A stretch of 64,000 nucleotides of DNA from NCBI RefSeq assembly GCF_021917145.1, contig NC_061063.1, positions 750,715 through 814,714 on the forward strand. The letters run 5' to 3'. Positions 45,500 through 61,995 of the stretch are shown here, one piece after another. Source of the DNA: Hypomesus transpacificus. Lineage: Eukaryota; Chordata; Actinopteri; Osmeriformes; Osmeridae. Positions within the stretch are counted from its first letter, which is position 1, and each line of letters starts with the position of its first letter. The translations under genes and the position numbers were made by a program. The notes under the pieces were generated by a model, which saw nothing but the letters and a program-made list of their open reading frames with translations, searched no databases and had not been told where the DNA came from.

Positions 45500-48420
45500 G
45501 GCCAAACGGCAGAATGGATTTACATTGCCCCGCCTTCGACCGTTGGCAGACCACTGAGAAGAGGCTCTCTGGTTTCAGGCAGATGTCGCTAAGACTGAAC
45601 CTTTTTTTCTAAATTGCACTGATGGACATGCAGAATCAACGACTTAGGTGGAGCATTAGACGGATGCACTTCCCAGAATCCCTCAGTTGAATCATCAGAT
45701 TTGTTTGTTTACACTGTTTGTCTCTACACAAGAAAGACTTTGACCAACGCCGAACATTCCAGTTAGTGATGTTTTATTAGGGTATTTATCGAACGTACTT
45801 TTTGCCAGAGACAGCATTTTTTAAAAGCAAGCAGGGCTGTGTCACTGGTCTCTCATTGCAGATGATAAGACTCGCAAGGATAGAGAACAGGTGAATGATC
45901 TGAAATATAGTAGAGACCTCAGAGAAACAGAGGAGAGGGAAGGTAGGGAGAGGAGGGGAGGTGGGGTAGGGGGAAGAGGGGGATGGGGAGGGGTAGGGGG
46001 AAGAGGGGGAGGGGGAGAGGGAGGGGAGGGGGGGAGGTAGGGGAGGGGGGGAGGGGAGCGGGAAAGGAGAAGAGGAGAAGGGAACCTCAGGGAAAACCGA
46101 GGAGAGGCAACTTCTTATCGTTCCGATGCTACTCATGGGTACATTGTCACAAGTGTAAACACAGCAAGTGTAACAAGAACGGCGATAGAGATGATCAAAT
46201 CATTGAGAATTCTCCTGACTGCATTACAATATCCTGCTGGCTCAGGCCAACTCAAGGTGACGTAATGACTTTCGTTCTACAGCAGATCTGACGGCTGCTG
46301 TTTTCTGCTTAGTGTTTATCCCACAGGGGTGGAAGACAGGAGTATGAATGACAGGAAGGGTCAAGGAGACCTAGAGGAGGATGGTCAAACTGTAATGCTT
46401 TTGCACTCTGGTTTAAGTTTGGAAATTAATTCATAGGGACTTTCTCTTTGCTATGCAGGGCTGTTTTAAGGGGATTTGTTAAGTATTTGATCACTGTGGC
46501 GATTGAAGATCGTCTTGTTATTAATAATGAAATGGAACAAATGATTAAAGAACGTTTTCTGTTGTAGGGTGCTATGGTGAATTCTTTCATCTCACATCTA
46601 CTCATGCACAAGCACACACACACACACAAGCACACACACACACTGCCTGATCTTTTCAGCTCTACCGAGACCTCAATGACGAGTATCTTAAAGGATCAGA
46701 GCATCATCCCTCTTTCTGTACACCATCCAGCCCCCCCCCCCAGCACACACACACATGTACATTCACACATAGACACACGTACATGCGTCCACACACATAC
46801 AAACACACACATGCCTGTTATGTATTAAGAACATCTGTCTAGTGCAGATAGTTTGTTTACACACACATTATCGCTCGCTTAAATCAACTCGAAATGCCCT
46901 CTAATGACATGAGTGTTACAAAGGTAGATAGTGTGGGCTCACTGGGCATGAGTAACTCAAAGGGCCTAGGTTCGATTCCCAGGTGAACGATGGGATTTAG
47001 TTTGTTAATTGATTGCAGAACAGGATAGCATTAATAGAACAGAGGCAGTAGAAAACGCACACACCCACATCAACACAGCATCCAGTCAGTGCACTGAGGG
47101 AGTGGGCTGAGCAGTGTGGTGGAAAGCTCCTCAGTGTTGGGATGAAAACAAACCAGCATTTGCATCTTCATTCCACAGACGACATCATGAAGCAATATAG
47201 AATTCGTAAAGTTATCTATTAAATAATAATTCTGATAAATAAAACACTGATAAATTATATATGGATATAACATACTTTACACACCTGTAATAGTGTTTTT
47301 ATATTATTTCATGTTTTTATACCGAACATGAAGAATAACCAGATTGAACCTGCATACTTAAATATTAATGGGTTCATTCATTACAAATGATTTGATGCTT
47401 TGCCCGAGGTTAAAGATAAAGAAGTGTATATTGTGATCATAACAATGTTTATTAGCTCTGCATGAGCTTGGCAACTAATCAAAACCTCAGGAATGTTTCA
47501 TCAGTATGTAACCTACATGCATCTTGACTTTGTGAGGGCACAACTTCAAAAGAAGCAGAGGAAACAGCCTGCTGCCTCTGATCGTGACTGTCTGGTGACC
47601 TGATGAAATCACCCTGTGAGCAGGAAGAGAAACAGGGAGTACCAGCTGGCGTCTGTTATCTAGTGATGTCGCTCGATACCTGCACATCCACAGAATCTAC
47701 AAACGCAGAATGTAATCACTGCTGGATTTAAGACTGTCAGTAGATACCCTTGGTAGATGATGACATTATTCCTCTGGAAGGTCTGTGAACCAGCTGAGAC
47801 TGTACGGATCTCCCTCCTTGCCTGAGCTTGTGCGAAACTCAATCCCACCTCAAAACACTTGATGACTTGTTTCTTGTAAGTATTCAGAACCGACTCTAGG
47901 GAACTAGGGAAGCAGATGGACTTCATCATTTATAAGTTTTGATTTAATTACAGTTAATAAATGAAATGATAAACGTGCACACGTATCCAAAAAATCAATA
48001 CATGTTTCTTGCATATCCTCTCCCCTTTTCTCCCTGTCCCTCTAATACTGTCATCGTCTGTCAAGCATAGCAGAAATGGTGTGTAAAATGATGTCCAGAA
48101 AGTTAAACTGTGTTTTTCTACAGTAGCTCTCTCTCCACTCAAGGATCCAGATGTTCAGCCAATCAGACAGATCCTGGTTCCAGGACGCCTCTCTGTGATT
48201 AAACTTCACTGTGATCAGAAGCTGGTTGGCCCCTATTGGTTCTGATCACTCCAGCTCTGTATGGAGGAAGGTGGAAGGTTTGGAAGGTGTGTGTGTGTCT
48301 TCACCCACAGGGGGCGCCATAACCATTTAACTGCCTCGTTCTGTCTCTGTCTCCGTAGTCTGGAGGAAGAAAGGAGATGAAGATGGCCTCGACAGCTCAC
48401 CTCACAGGACCGCCGTGATG
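45500..48420. other. glmp 3' UTR and intergenic DNA
   Basis: The glmp 3' UTR starts here; no clear AATAAA was seen within about 500 bases. A purine-rich G/A tract lies at 45925-46085 and CA runs at 46613-46650 and 46745-46812. A short tRNA-like box B word (ggttcgattcccag) occurs at 46970. No coding exon is supported. Confidence 0.5.
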
Positions 48421-48423
48421 GGA

Positions 48424-48607
48424 GTCAGATGGCTGAGCGGTTAAGGAATCGGGCTAGTAATCAGAAGGTCGCTGGTTCGATTCCCGCATGTGCAAAAGCA
48501 CGTCGCGTCCTTGGGCAAGGCACCCTACTTGCCTCGGGGTAATGTCCCTGTACTTACTGTAAGTCGCTCTGGATAAGAGCGTCTGCTAAATGACTAAAAT
48601 GTAAATG
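48424..48607 (+). mobile_element. tRNA-derived SINE with L2-like 3' tail
   Basis: The head, gtcagatggctgagcggtta then ggttcgattcccg, carries polymerase III A and B boxes and resembles tRNA-Leu/Ser. A central domain (ccttgggcaaggcaccctac) follows. The tail, gtaagtcgctctggataaga gcgtctgctaaatg, matches the 3' ends of the L2-like LINE copies in this window. A short repeat, tgatgg, may be the target duplication. It is complete or nearly so. Confidence 0.88.
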
Positions 48608-48663
48608 ATGGCACAAACGTTTTGGGAGAAGATGACAGTCGGGGCTGTGATGTTTTGTCTGGG

Positions 48664-48782
48664 ATGAGTACAGCTCTGTGATAGAGCACTTACAACAGAT
48701 CATGAAGGCCCCAGGTTCAAACCCCCTTTTGTATGTTTCTTTGGGTAAACGCTTCTGCTAAAGTCAAATGTTTTTTTTAAAT
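48664..48782 (+). mobile_element. tRNA-Cys-derived SINE copy
   Basis: It starts gagtacagctctgtgatagagcacttac in two overlapping A-box-like words, followed by a B box (ggttcaaaccccc). A tail like gggtaaacgcttctgctaaa recalls the LINE tail. The body is shorter than that of the neighbouring tRNA-Leu-like SINE. Confidence 0.6.
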
Positions 48783-51249
48783 GACAATAGAGTGGTTGTG
48801 CTCCTGGCAGGAGCAGAGCTGAATGAAGAGGAGATGAGTGAACCCTGGTGCTCTGATGCCTTGGATACCAGCGGCAGTCTTATCTCTTCTCTGCACGCCT
48901 ACGCACCGTAGTCAACAGTTTCCTGAGGACAGAAGGTTAGCCTCCTGACTCCTGATCATTTCCATCACAAAAACATATTTCAAGGGACAGAAACATGAAA
49001 ACACGGTTTGTCTTCTGTTTTAAATTTATGCATCAAACTTTATTAACAAACTAGCATGACTTGGCTATTTCTGAGGTGGTTCACATTGTGACATCGTTGG
49101 AAAGCCCCATGATGTCTTCTTAATTGGACAAAAGAATGAATAACAGAGGGCGGGTAGGATTGCAAAAGTACAAGCGCTAAACTATCGTGGACATAATTGA
49201 ACGGGTGGGTCAGAGGAGGTCAAAATGAACATATCCTTATGTCTGTAGCTAGGCTAAACACTGCAATAAACCTACACTCCAGTGACCTAGATAACGCCTT
49301 TAAGGACACAACAAGACTTATACATTAGCGCCGTGTGAGTCCGTTTTTCTAACACCCGGTTTCATCTCTGCATTCGGGCGGTGAAATGTTGAATATTTCA
49401 TCAGTTCCATGAAATACACGATATGGAGACATCTGGTTGTACCTAAGACAACTCTTGTGACAGAGCAAATACACATGCTGCAGCCTCCAGCTGTGGAACA
49501 CACGCACGCCTGCATGCATGTACACACACATGCGCATACAAAGACACGCCTCCACGCACACACGTGCACATATATACATTATATGCACACACACACACAC
49601 ATACACTTTCACCCCACTGTTGCCCCTTCCCATCCTAGTGAAGCAGCCAATCAGAGTGCAAGGGCATGTCCAAGCCTTATATGGAGTCCCAGGTTGAGAT
49701 GGCCTCTGATCACTCAGACTAAAGAGCAACATTTGCCTTCTGTTGTGCGACACAGTGAATTTCTGTCTCATCTCTCGCTCTCTGTTGCCCATTTTATCTG
49801 TGTACATCTCTCTCTCACATACACATACACACATGCACACATACTGTTCCTCCATCTTCACCTTCTCTAGCATCTCTCTCTCCCTCCTTCTCTCCCCTCT
49901 CTCTGTATCCCTCCCCCTTCTCTCCCATCTCCCATCCCTCTCTCTCTTTTTTCCCATTCCCTCCCATCTCTCTGTTTCTTTCTCCCTGCCTTCCCCCTTC
50001 TCCCCCATCTTTCTCTCTATTTATCTGTCTCTCCCTTCCTCTCCTCCCCCATCTCTCATTCCCATTCTTCCTCCATCCCTTCCGCTCTTTCCAAACTCCA
50101 AATTGCCCCAAATTATCGCCTGTTAAAAGATTCTACATGTCACAAAGGGACCAAGCCAAACAGCTGTGCCCCCCCCCCCACCACCCCAACCCCCACCTTA
50201 ATTAAATCCCCTAGAGGCCCCCCACCCTTCTATTAAAACCCCCTATCCCCTCACCCCCCAGACTCCCCCCAGAGTCCTCTCCCCCCCGGGATCTTCCATA
50301 GACTTATCCCTTCCCCTCCCCCCTCCCTCACCCAATCATGGCCCCAGACCCCACCTGGTCTCTGTAACCTTCCAATAGGACCCTTCCGAATGCATCACGC
50401 ACCAATCAATCACAGATTAGGGCCCCTGTCATTGGCCAGCACAAGTTAGATTACCGCCCCAGATGAAACTGCCTGTCCTGGCCATCATCCTGGCCTCTAA
50501 TTTGACATTTTATTCCATCAGCAGACTCTTTTATCCGAAACGGTATAAAAATAGTGCATGAAGAAGTCACAGCATAAAAATGGAGGATCAGAACTGCATA
50601 TTTGGTATTTTGGGGTTTGGAGCCGAGGCACAGTCCCTGCATGTTCCTCCCATGGCACGTTCAAGAAGGAAAAGCCCTCAGACACTTCAGCTCCTATGAT
50701 GGAACATTATAATGACCGTCCACGCCACGCCAAGCTCATGCATACTGCATGAGGAGACGGAGGGGTGTGCGGAGTCTAGGAGGTGGGAGCCCTCCATATG
50801 GTGATGAAGAGTCAGCAGATGTAACTCCTCTGCCAGCCTGTTTCCCCTCTCATCATTAGACCTGTGTTGAAGACGAGCACAGATGACTGAAAACCCTGAA
50901 TCTACAGGGCTGTGTTCATCCATATGTATTTATCGTGGAGCACTGGGAACACACACAGATTCAGGGTGAGCACCGGGGGCTAGTCGATGGTATTTTTAAG
51001 ATGTCAGCCCTGTTTTTAATCCAGTTGCGATGAGTTGGGTTTGGGGGGGGGGGGGTAGCTAGTGTGGCATTATGGGTAGTGATCTGTCTCTTTAACTGTG
51101 GGTGTTTAGCTTACGCCCCAGAGCACCTACCCAGAACACACCTGGGCCCTCCAGAGTAGTGGTACGGGAACAGGTCTACTGCTCCTCAGTGATCTCCACA
51201 ATAACACGTGACCGTGTATTCGTTTAGCGTGAACGAATTGCGTGTTCTT
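48783..51249. other. Intergenic simple-repeat DNA
   Basis: CA-rich repeats occur at 49500-49610 and 49815-49840. A C/T-rich tract runs from 49855 to 50110, and C-rich DNA from 50165 to 50310. A LINE-like tail in reverse (cagcagactcttttatccga) lies near 50517. A 12-base G-run occurs near 51042. No exon is supported. Confidence 0.5.
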
Positions 51250-51350
51250 TTGGCACAAATGAAAGTACAAGAAGGGGGTTTTGAACCTGAGAACTCTTGA
51301 TCTACAGTCAAAAGCTCCTGCCACTGAGCTATACCAATAGCTCAACCTAT
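51250..51350 (-). repeat. tRNA-Cys-like pseudogene/SINE head
   Basis: On the minus strand, ggtatagctcagtggcagga then ttttgactgtagatcaagag and aggttcaaaaccccc follow tRNA-Cys closely. The anticodon position reads GTA instead of GCA, the D-loop has an extra base and the T stem does not pair. It is therefore not a working tRNA gene; it is best read as a SINE head or pseudogene. Confidence 0.65.
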
Positions 51351-51668
51351 ACCTCGAATAATAACAGAATAACCCTGTACAGTTGGAGGACGGGGCAGGG
51401 ATGTTGTGTAGAGGCGGCTCACAGTGAGGAGGCTGGGAAGACGCGTGGTGATGAAGGTGTCATGGTAGCTAGGTGTACATGTGTTTGAATCCCACCTTCA
51501 GTCTATTCTATTCTTTATGTTCTATTCGATTCCATTCTACTTCCCTTTACTGATCCTGTGGGGAATTCAAGTGTTCTTGTAACAAAGGGAAAGCCGCAAT
51601 TGTACAGATACGAAGCAGCAATACAATGAAGAATATAACAAAATACATGTTTTATACACACAGATAAA

Positions 51669-51792
51669 TCTTGCCCTGCTCTGCCTTCCTGTCCTGATCT
51701 GCCCTGCTCTGCCCTGCCCTGCCCTGCCCTGCCCTGCCCTGCCCTGCCCTGCCCTGCCCTGCCCTCTCCTCCTGTTCTGCCCTGCCCTGTCT
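51669..51792 (+). repeat. CCCTG pentanucleotide repeat
   Basis: Pure gccct units run through about 51708-51763, with degenerate flanks containing ctctgccctg. The minus strand is GGGCA-rich. Confidence 0.92.
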
Positions 51793-52654
51793 TGCTGTTG
51801 CTGCGAGGCAGGTGGAGGAGCACCCAGCCCTGGCTCCCCCTCCCCCCCCCTCCCCCGGGGGCCAGACCCCACCAGATAGCATGCTGTCCTATCACCACAG
51901 TCCCACACTGCTGCTCATCAAATATGCAGGCCCCCAGTGTCCCTAAAAGCCTTTGGTTGTCATGTTATTTTTATAAGCGAGCATGTGCGCTGTGCGTTCA
52001 TCTGAGATAGAACGATACATTAGCTGCTGAGATGCGAAGCTCTTCCACTGTGGCAGTGAACGGCTTCTCTCTCTGTGTGTGTGTGGGTGCGTGTGGTCAT
52101 TTGCGTGTGTCGGAGTGTGTGTGTGCGTGAGGTCATGTGCGTGTGTCGGAGTGTATGTGTGCCATTGTGTGCGTGTGTATGAATGTGTGTGAGTGTGAGC
52201 GTGCGGTCGTGTGCGTGTGTGTATGAGCTCAAGGTTTGTCATCATGTAGGGGTAATAAACCAGGATGTATTTTTAGTTGCTGTTGCTATACCTTCTCCTT
52301 CTACTCCCCCTCTTCCTCATTCTCCCTCACTTCCTCTTCGTTGCCACAGAGATGATCAAACTCCGTGTCCACCAACACTCTCTCCTTGTTCCTCTCTCCT
52401 CCTCCCCTCCCCTGCTCCCTTCTCTTCCGAGGAAAGAGTAGCAACTCGTGTTCTCTCCTCCTGCGGCAGATTCACATCGCTGGCTGCTGTTGTCGTTCTG
52501 GGACGTGGTGTGGTTCCCCATATCCCGGCGGATCACGTCATCGGTGTCTTGACGGCACCACTCTACCGGAACGACCAGACAAGCCTGAACACGACCGTAC
52601 GAGATGGTGGGAGAGCGCACCGTACTCCAGCTGTCAGCTTCCATCCGTCTGGGC

Positions 52655-52755
52655 CGGGTACAGCTCAGCTGTAGAGCACTTGACTGCATCTCAAGACGTT
52701 CTCAGTTCAAACTCTCTACATTGCTTTGGATGAAAGGGTTTACTAAAAGATAAAG
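52655..52755 (+). repeat. tRNA-Cys-derived SINE copy
   Basis: The words gggtacagctcagctgtaga, gcacttgactgcatctcaag and cagttcaaactc reproduce the tRNA-Cys D, anticodon (GCA) and T arms. The tail tttggatgaaagggtttact resembles the LINE/SINE tail seen elsewhere in the window. Confidence 0.65.
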
Positions 52756-53109
52756 GATTACGTTCTGTTGCGTTGCATCTGAGGGGATGTGGTGCAGAAG
52801 TACAGAGCATACCGTCCAAGTATAGCACAGGGCTCTCAAGTCCCATGCTTTGGCGTGAGACTCCAGCATTTCAACCATTTAGTGCACTCTCACGTACACC
52901 TTGTACTTCTCAAGCTGAGAAGTAAGGGGTAACTTGTCCCGCTATAATGAATGAATGGACAAGGAGCAGGCGTGCAGGAAGTTTTCTGCTGAGTTCATAG
53001 CTGTCTCAAGTTATACCCACGCCCCCACCCCCCACCCCCGTGGTCTCCCGGAATCTTTGTACCCAAACGATGACAGGTATGGTAATCTCACGCCAAATGT
53101 TTGATAAAA

Positions 53110-53300
53110 CGTAAGAGGCCTGCTAGCAGTATACAGTAGTCCAACTATATTTGGAGTACAGTCAGTGTACAGTTCAAGTATACCAGCAGTACAGAGTGTA
53201 TAGTCCAAGTATACTATCAGTACAGAGTAAATAGTTCAAGTTTACTATCAGCACATAGTAAATAGTCCAAGTATAGCAGTACAGAGTATATAGTTACAGC
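53110..53300 (+). repeat. Imperfect minisatellite around 53.2 kb
   Basis: About five imperfect units of 30-36 bases share the words agtacagagta, tagtccaagtata and ctatcag. Confidence 0.75.
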
Positions 53301-55854
53301 TCCAGAGCCAGTTTCTACCAGGCTGGTGACTCACAATAGAACAGCCCCTCCCCCCCACCAACCTCTCATCTCTCCTCCTCCCCCTCCACACTCTCAGTCT
53401 CTCTTCCCTCTGTCCCTACTCATCCTTTCCTCCTCCCCCCTCTCATCCTCTCCTCATCCCCCTCTCATCCACTCTGCCTTCCCTCTCATCCTCCCCCTCT
53501 TCCCTTCCCCCAGTCCTCCTCCCCCTCTACCCTTTCATCCTCTCCTCCAACCTCTCTACCCCCTCATCTCCCCCCTCATTCATTCCTCTCCAGTTCTCCC
53601 CCTCCTCCTCCCCCGCTCTACCAGAGAAACAACCAGTTGATGGGAATCGTTCCTCACGCTTGTGTGTGTATTCCCTGCACCTCTTTCATCTCCTGACCTC
53701 CTCTGTGAGGCGGGGCCCATCAGGCGTCTCTGCCTCCATGCTAATCAGATACTTCCGGAAGGTTTCAGCCCGAGTCTGTCACCGTTTAAAACGCGGCGCT
53801 CTGCCTTGCTTCCTTGTTCTCCTTCATCCATAATTAAATCTGAACACTGGATTCCATCCTAACGGGTGATGCGATCAAAAATGTAAAAACCCCTCCCCCG
53901 AGGAAACCCAAAATGCCACGTTAACAAGGAAAGACAAAGGATGCCAGCTTTCTTTTTCAGTGTAAAGGATTTATTTCACAGTTATGCATACATTAGTCAT
54001 TTTCCACCATTGTTGTTCGTCGACCCAGTAGTGCTGGCTAGCTGGGAACAGTGTCTCTGTCACGCCGGTCTTTGGCTCCGGTCTCGAGGAGGTCTCAGTG
54101 CCTGGAGGTCTGGTCTGCCCTCCACACAGACATGTCCAGCGTCTCAGGTTAGCAGTGCTCTCTAAAGGCATACCGTGGCAGAATATTGCTTCTGAGGATA
54201 AACACTCATCCAGTCAAGCTTACAGGTATCCCACAGCGGGAATTTGATTTGTGTGTCTACGTGTGTGTGGGTGTGTGCGTGTGTGTATACAGTGTGTGCG
54301 TATATGGGGGTGTGTGTGTATGTGTGTATATGTGTTCATGTTTGTGCGTGTGTATGGATGTGTGTCTGTATGTGTGTATGGGTGTGTGTGAGGTGATCTC
54401 AGTGCTTCTGACTGCTCTGTCCTACATGAGACGCTCACCGCATGTTAATTTCGACTCACTGACCTATGAATCACTGTTTGGTCGCTGGCCAATGGAAGCT
54501 GGAAACTCGGTCATGTGACAAACCCAGGACATGATACTGAGTGTGAACATTGATTTCTGTTCTATTTCGGTAGGGAGGAGCGATGGGCATGGAAACAAAA
54601 CGCAGAGAATGTGAACATGGAACATCAGCTATGGATATAAGTAGTGCAGTCAGGGAAGGTCTGATACCCATTTGCCTTCCCTGATTGGTTAACTAAACCA
54701 GGAAGTTTGTAAACAACATGTTCTCATTGGGCGTTGCTTCAAGTAAAGGGCTCTGGGGTTCATCTGCCAGATTCAACGAAGGTTTGAAGAAGGTGATTCG
54801 CGAAGACAGATAGCCCTCTCTGATCTTGCAGGTGGTTGTTTCGTTGCTACTCAGCCAGACAAGACATGGACATCTTCCAGGTGTGAACAGCGTGAGAGTC
54901 CTCAACTGCACTCTTCCCTCTGGGACTTCTCCTCCTCTCTCTTCCGTCACACACTTCCTTCATGTCTAAACAAGCCCCATTGCTGTTCTCTCTCTAAAAA
55001 TATCTCCCATGTTTGGTGTGTTTCCAGCAACAAGGCATTTTCACATGAGAGCCGACCTACATATCAGACGGATAGAACAATGTTAATACATGTGTGGCAT
55101 CATCGTCCCCAGGCAGAGTGTGTGCGTGTGTGTCATAGGAGCACCTCAGCTTCGGACTGAATCACGCACACACACGCAACACATCCCAATTCTTCCAAGA
55201 TCCTACATCCATACACCCACACACACACACGCACGCGCGCACACACACACAAGCTCCATCCTGTACTGAGGACAGCCTGTTCCCACAGCCCCTCCCCCAC
55301 CCCGAGTGGGCTTCTGAGAGGCAGCAACAAAGAACAGGACCAGCCTGAGCTCCACGCAGCGTGTTTCAGCCAGCCGGGCTCCAACTTCCCTTGGCCCTCT
55401 CCCTCTCCTCCCTCCAGCTCCCTTCTCACGTCTCCCCTTCTCCCCTCACACCTCTCCTCCTCCTTCTCCCCTCCTTCCCCTGGTCATCGTCTCCTCTCGT
55501 CCTCTTCTTCGCTCCCCCTCCCCCTCTCCTCCTCCTCCTCCTCCCCCTCACTCCTCGGATCCTCTCGTCCCACACGGTCGTCGGCTCATCCTCTCCTCCC
55601 CCTCGCCCCTCTCATCCTCTCCTCTACGCTCTCATCCTCTGATCCTCCCTCTCATCCTCTCATCACACTTTATGCCCATCCGGCATAACAGACTGTCCGT
55701 GTTCAGACTGTCTGGGCAGGGACTGTTCGAAGGGGGCCAGATCACTCAAGACCTTTTGTGTTTGAACATTTATAGCAAATAACGCCAGACAAAATATTGT
55801 AGAAGTGACATATATATATATAAAGAGAATGTGCAGAAGCCCCATCATGCCTCT
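53301..55854. other. Intergenic DNA and likely plekho1 3' UTR
   Basis: C/T-rich tracts lie at 53340-53630 and 55375-55660, GT runs at 54250-54400 and a CA run at 55210-55250. An AATAAA reading on the minus strand near 53968-53974 could end a 1.9-kb plekho1 3' UTR, but this is only suggestive. No coding exon is seen. Confidence 0.4.
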
Positions 55855-59946
<4,092 letters not shown>

Positions 59947-60790
59947 CTGCACGCACACACACACACAGACACATACATACACCCATACACACACACACAC
60001 ACAGACATACGCATACACACACATACACACCCGCACATGCATACACACATTCGCTCACACACACACACATGCATACACACACATACACACACAAACACAC
60101 ACCCAGGAGTGAGATGGTGTGTGTAACCAGGTTATATAAAAGGCAGAGAACGTTCGTGATGAAGGCCGACATGGGGCAGCTGGAGCCGCGTCAATACAGT
60201 ACAAGCAGGCAAATTACTCCTGTCAATTTGTAGTTAAACCTTCACCATCTGCCGTCACAGAGACACACTTGCTTGCGTACGACACACACACTCGCACACA
60301 AACACACTCTGGCACACACACACACACAGTCCATGATGCACTACAGCAGGAGGCTTGCAGTTTAACCCCAGGGACAAGACTAATTACCTCTAGTCACCCA
60401 GGGGCCTTCTTCCCTACACACACACACACACACACACACTCACTCAGATTCTCTCTCTCTCTCTTTCGCACACATCCACCCACTCTGTCTCTCACACACA
60501 GAATATGCTCAACCAACCAGATAGCAGCTCAAATAATACACACAGACAGATGTGCATGCATGTGTCTGTATAAGTGTGTCCGTGTTTGTGTCTATGTATG
60601 TGTGTTTGTGTGTGTGTCTGTTTGTGTGTCTATATCTGTGAGTGTGTGTGTGTGTCTGTGTGTGTTTGTGTGTGTCTATGTGTGTCTCAGTGTGTATGTT
60701 TGTGTGTGTCCGTGTGTGTTTGTGTGAGTCTATGTATGTCTCTGTGTGTATGTTTGTGTGTGTTTCTGTGTGTGTGTGTCTCTGTGTGTA

Positions 60791-60840
<50 letters not shown>

Positions 60841-61955
60841 ACCCTCCCCAGCCTCCTCTCAGCCCTCTCCAGAGACCCAGACCAGAGCGTCTCATTTAAA
60901 GGCAGATCAATTCTAATCAGCGACACCCGGGTCATACACATCGACCCCACCTCACCCTGACAGACAGCAGCTAACGTGTATGTGCAAGTGTGCGTGCGTG
61001 TGTCTGTGTGGTGTGTGAGGGTGTATGGGGTGTGTGTGTGTTGAAGGGCGAGGTCAGGGTTCAGGACTCCCACCGGGACACATTAGTGTCTGTACACACC
61101 ACAGAGGGAGCTTGGGGTCATGGTTGATGTGAGCGGCTGGGTTTCGTGTCGCTGTTTTGTTTGGTGTGTGTCCGTGTTTGAGTTTGTGTGTATGTGCCAG
61201 TGTGTGTGTGTGTTTGTGTGTTTGTCTGTGTTTGTATGAGTGTGTGTGTGTGTGTCTGCTATCATACTTTCAGCCTCGGCACAGTAACAGAGTACTACTA
61301 CGGCATCATAGGCTGCTTTGAGAGTGTGTGTGTGTGTGTGTATGTGTGGAGATATCTTTGATCACAGTAGGGTACTGTGCTGCTTCTCTCTCTGTAGTGT
61401 CAGGACAGCAGCTCTTTGATGCCAAACACACACACACACGTACACACACACACACACACGTACACACACACACACACACGTACACACAAGCACACACACA
61501 GACACACACACACACACAGGCACAGGCACACACACACACGTACTCACACACAAAACTCTAATATGGAGCAAAAGAAGCCCTGAGGATTCATTCTGAAGAC
61601 AACCATCCCATCAATATTTCACTTCCTGACTGCTATATGGAAAAACGGTGTTAGGTCTGTGTGTGTGCGTGTGTGTATGTGATTTCAAGTCAAATCCCTC
61701 ATCACTGAAAATAACCTAGCATCACATCCCTGAAATGCAAAGATACTTTAATTGATACATACGCGTATACACACTCTCAAACACACGCACACACACACAC
61801 TCTCAAACAAACACACACACAAACGCTCTCAAACACACACACATATACACACAGTGATGAGGGAGAGCCCTGGAGCGCTAACCGATTGGTCCTACTCCAG
61901 AGTAGGGTGTGTGAGTGTGTTAGGGTGTGTGTGTGAGTGTGTTAGGGTGTGTGTG

Positions 61956-61995
<40 letters not shown>

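Noticed and set aside
45031..45505. Minus-strand Glu/Arg-rich frames of about 150 codons
   Set aside because: They are antisense to a pyrimidine-rich glmp intron and exon 6.
51270..51350. A functional tRNA-Cys gene
   Set aside because: The anticodon position is altered to GTA, the T stem fails to pair and the acceptor stem is missing.
60509..61073. Cys/Val- and His/Thr-repeat frames around 60-62 kb
   Set aside because: They are translations of GT/CA dinucleotide arrays, without splice or domain support.
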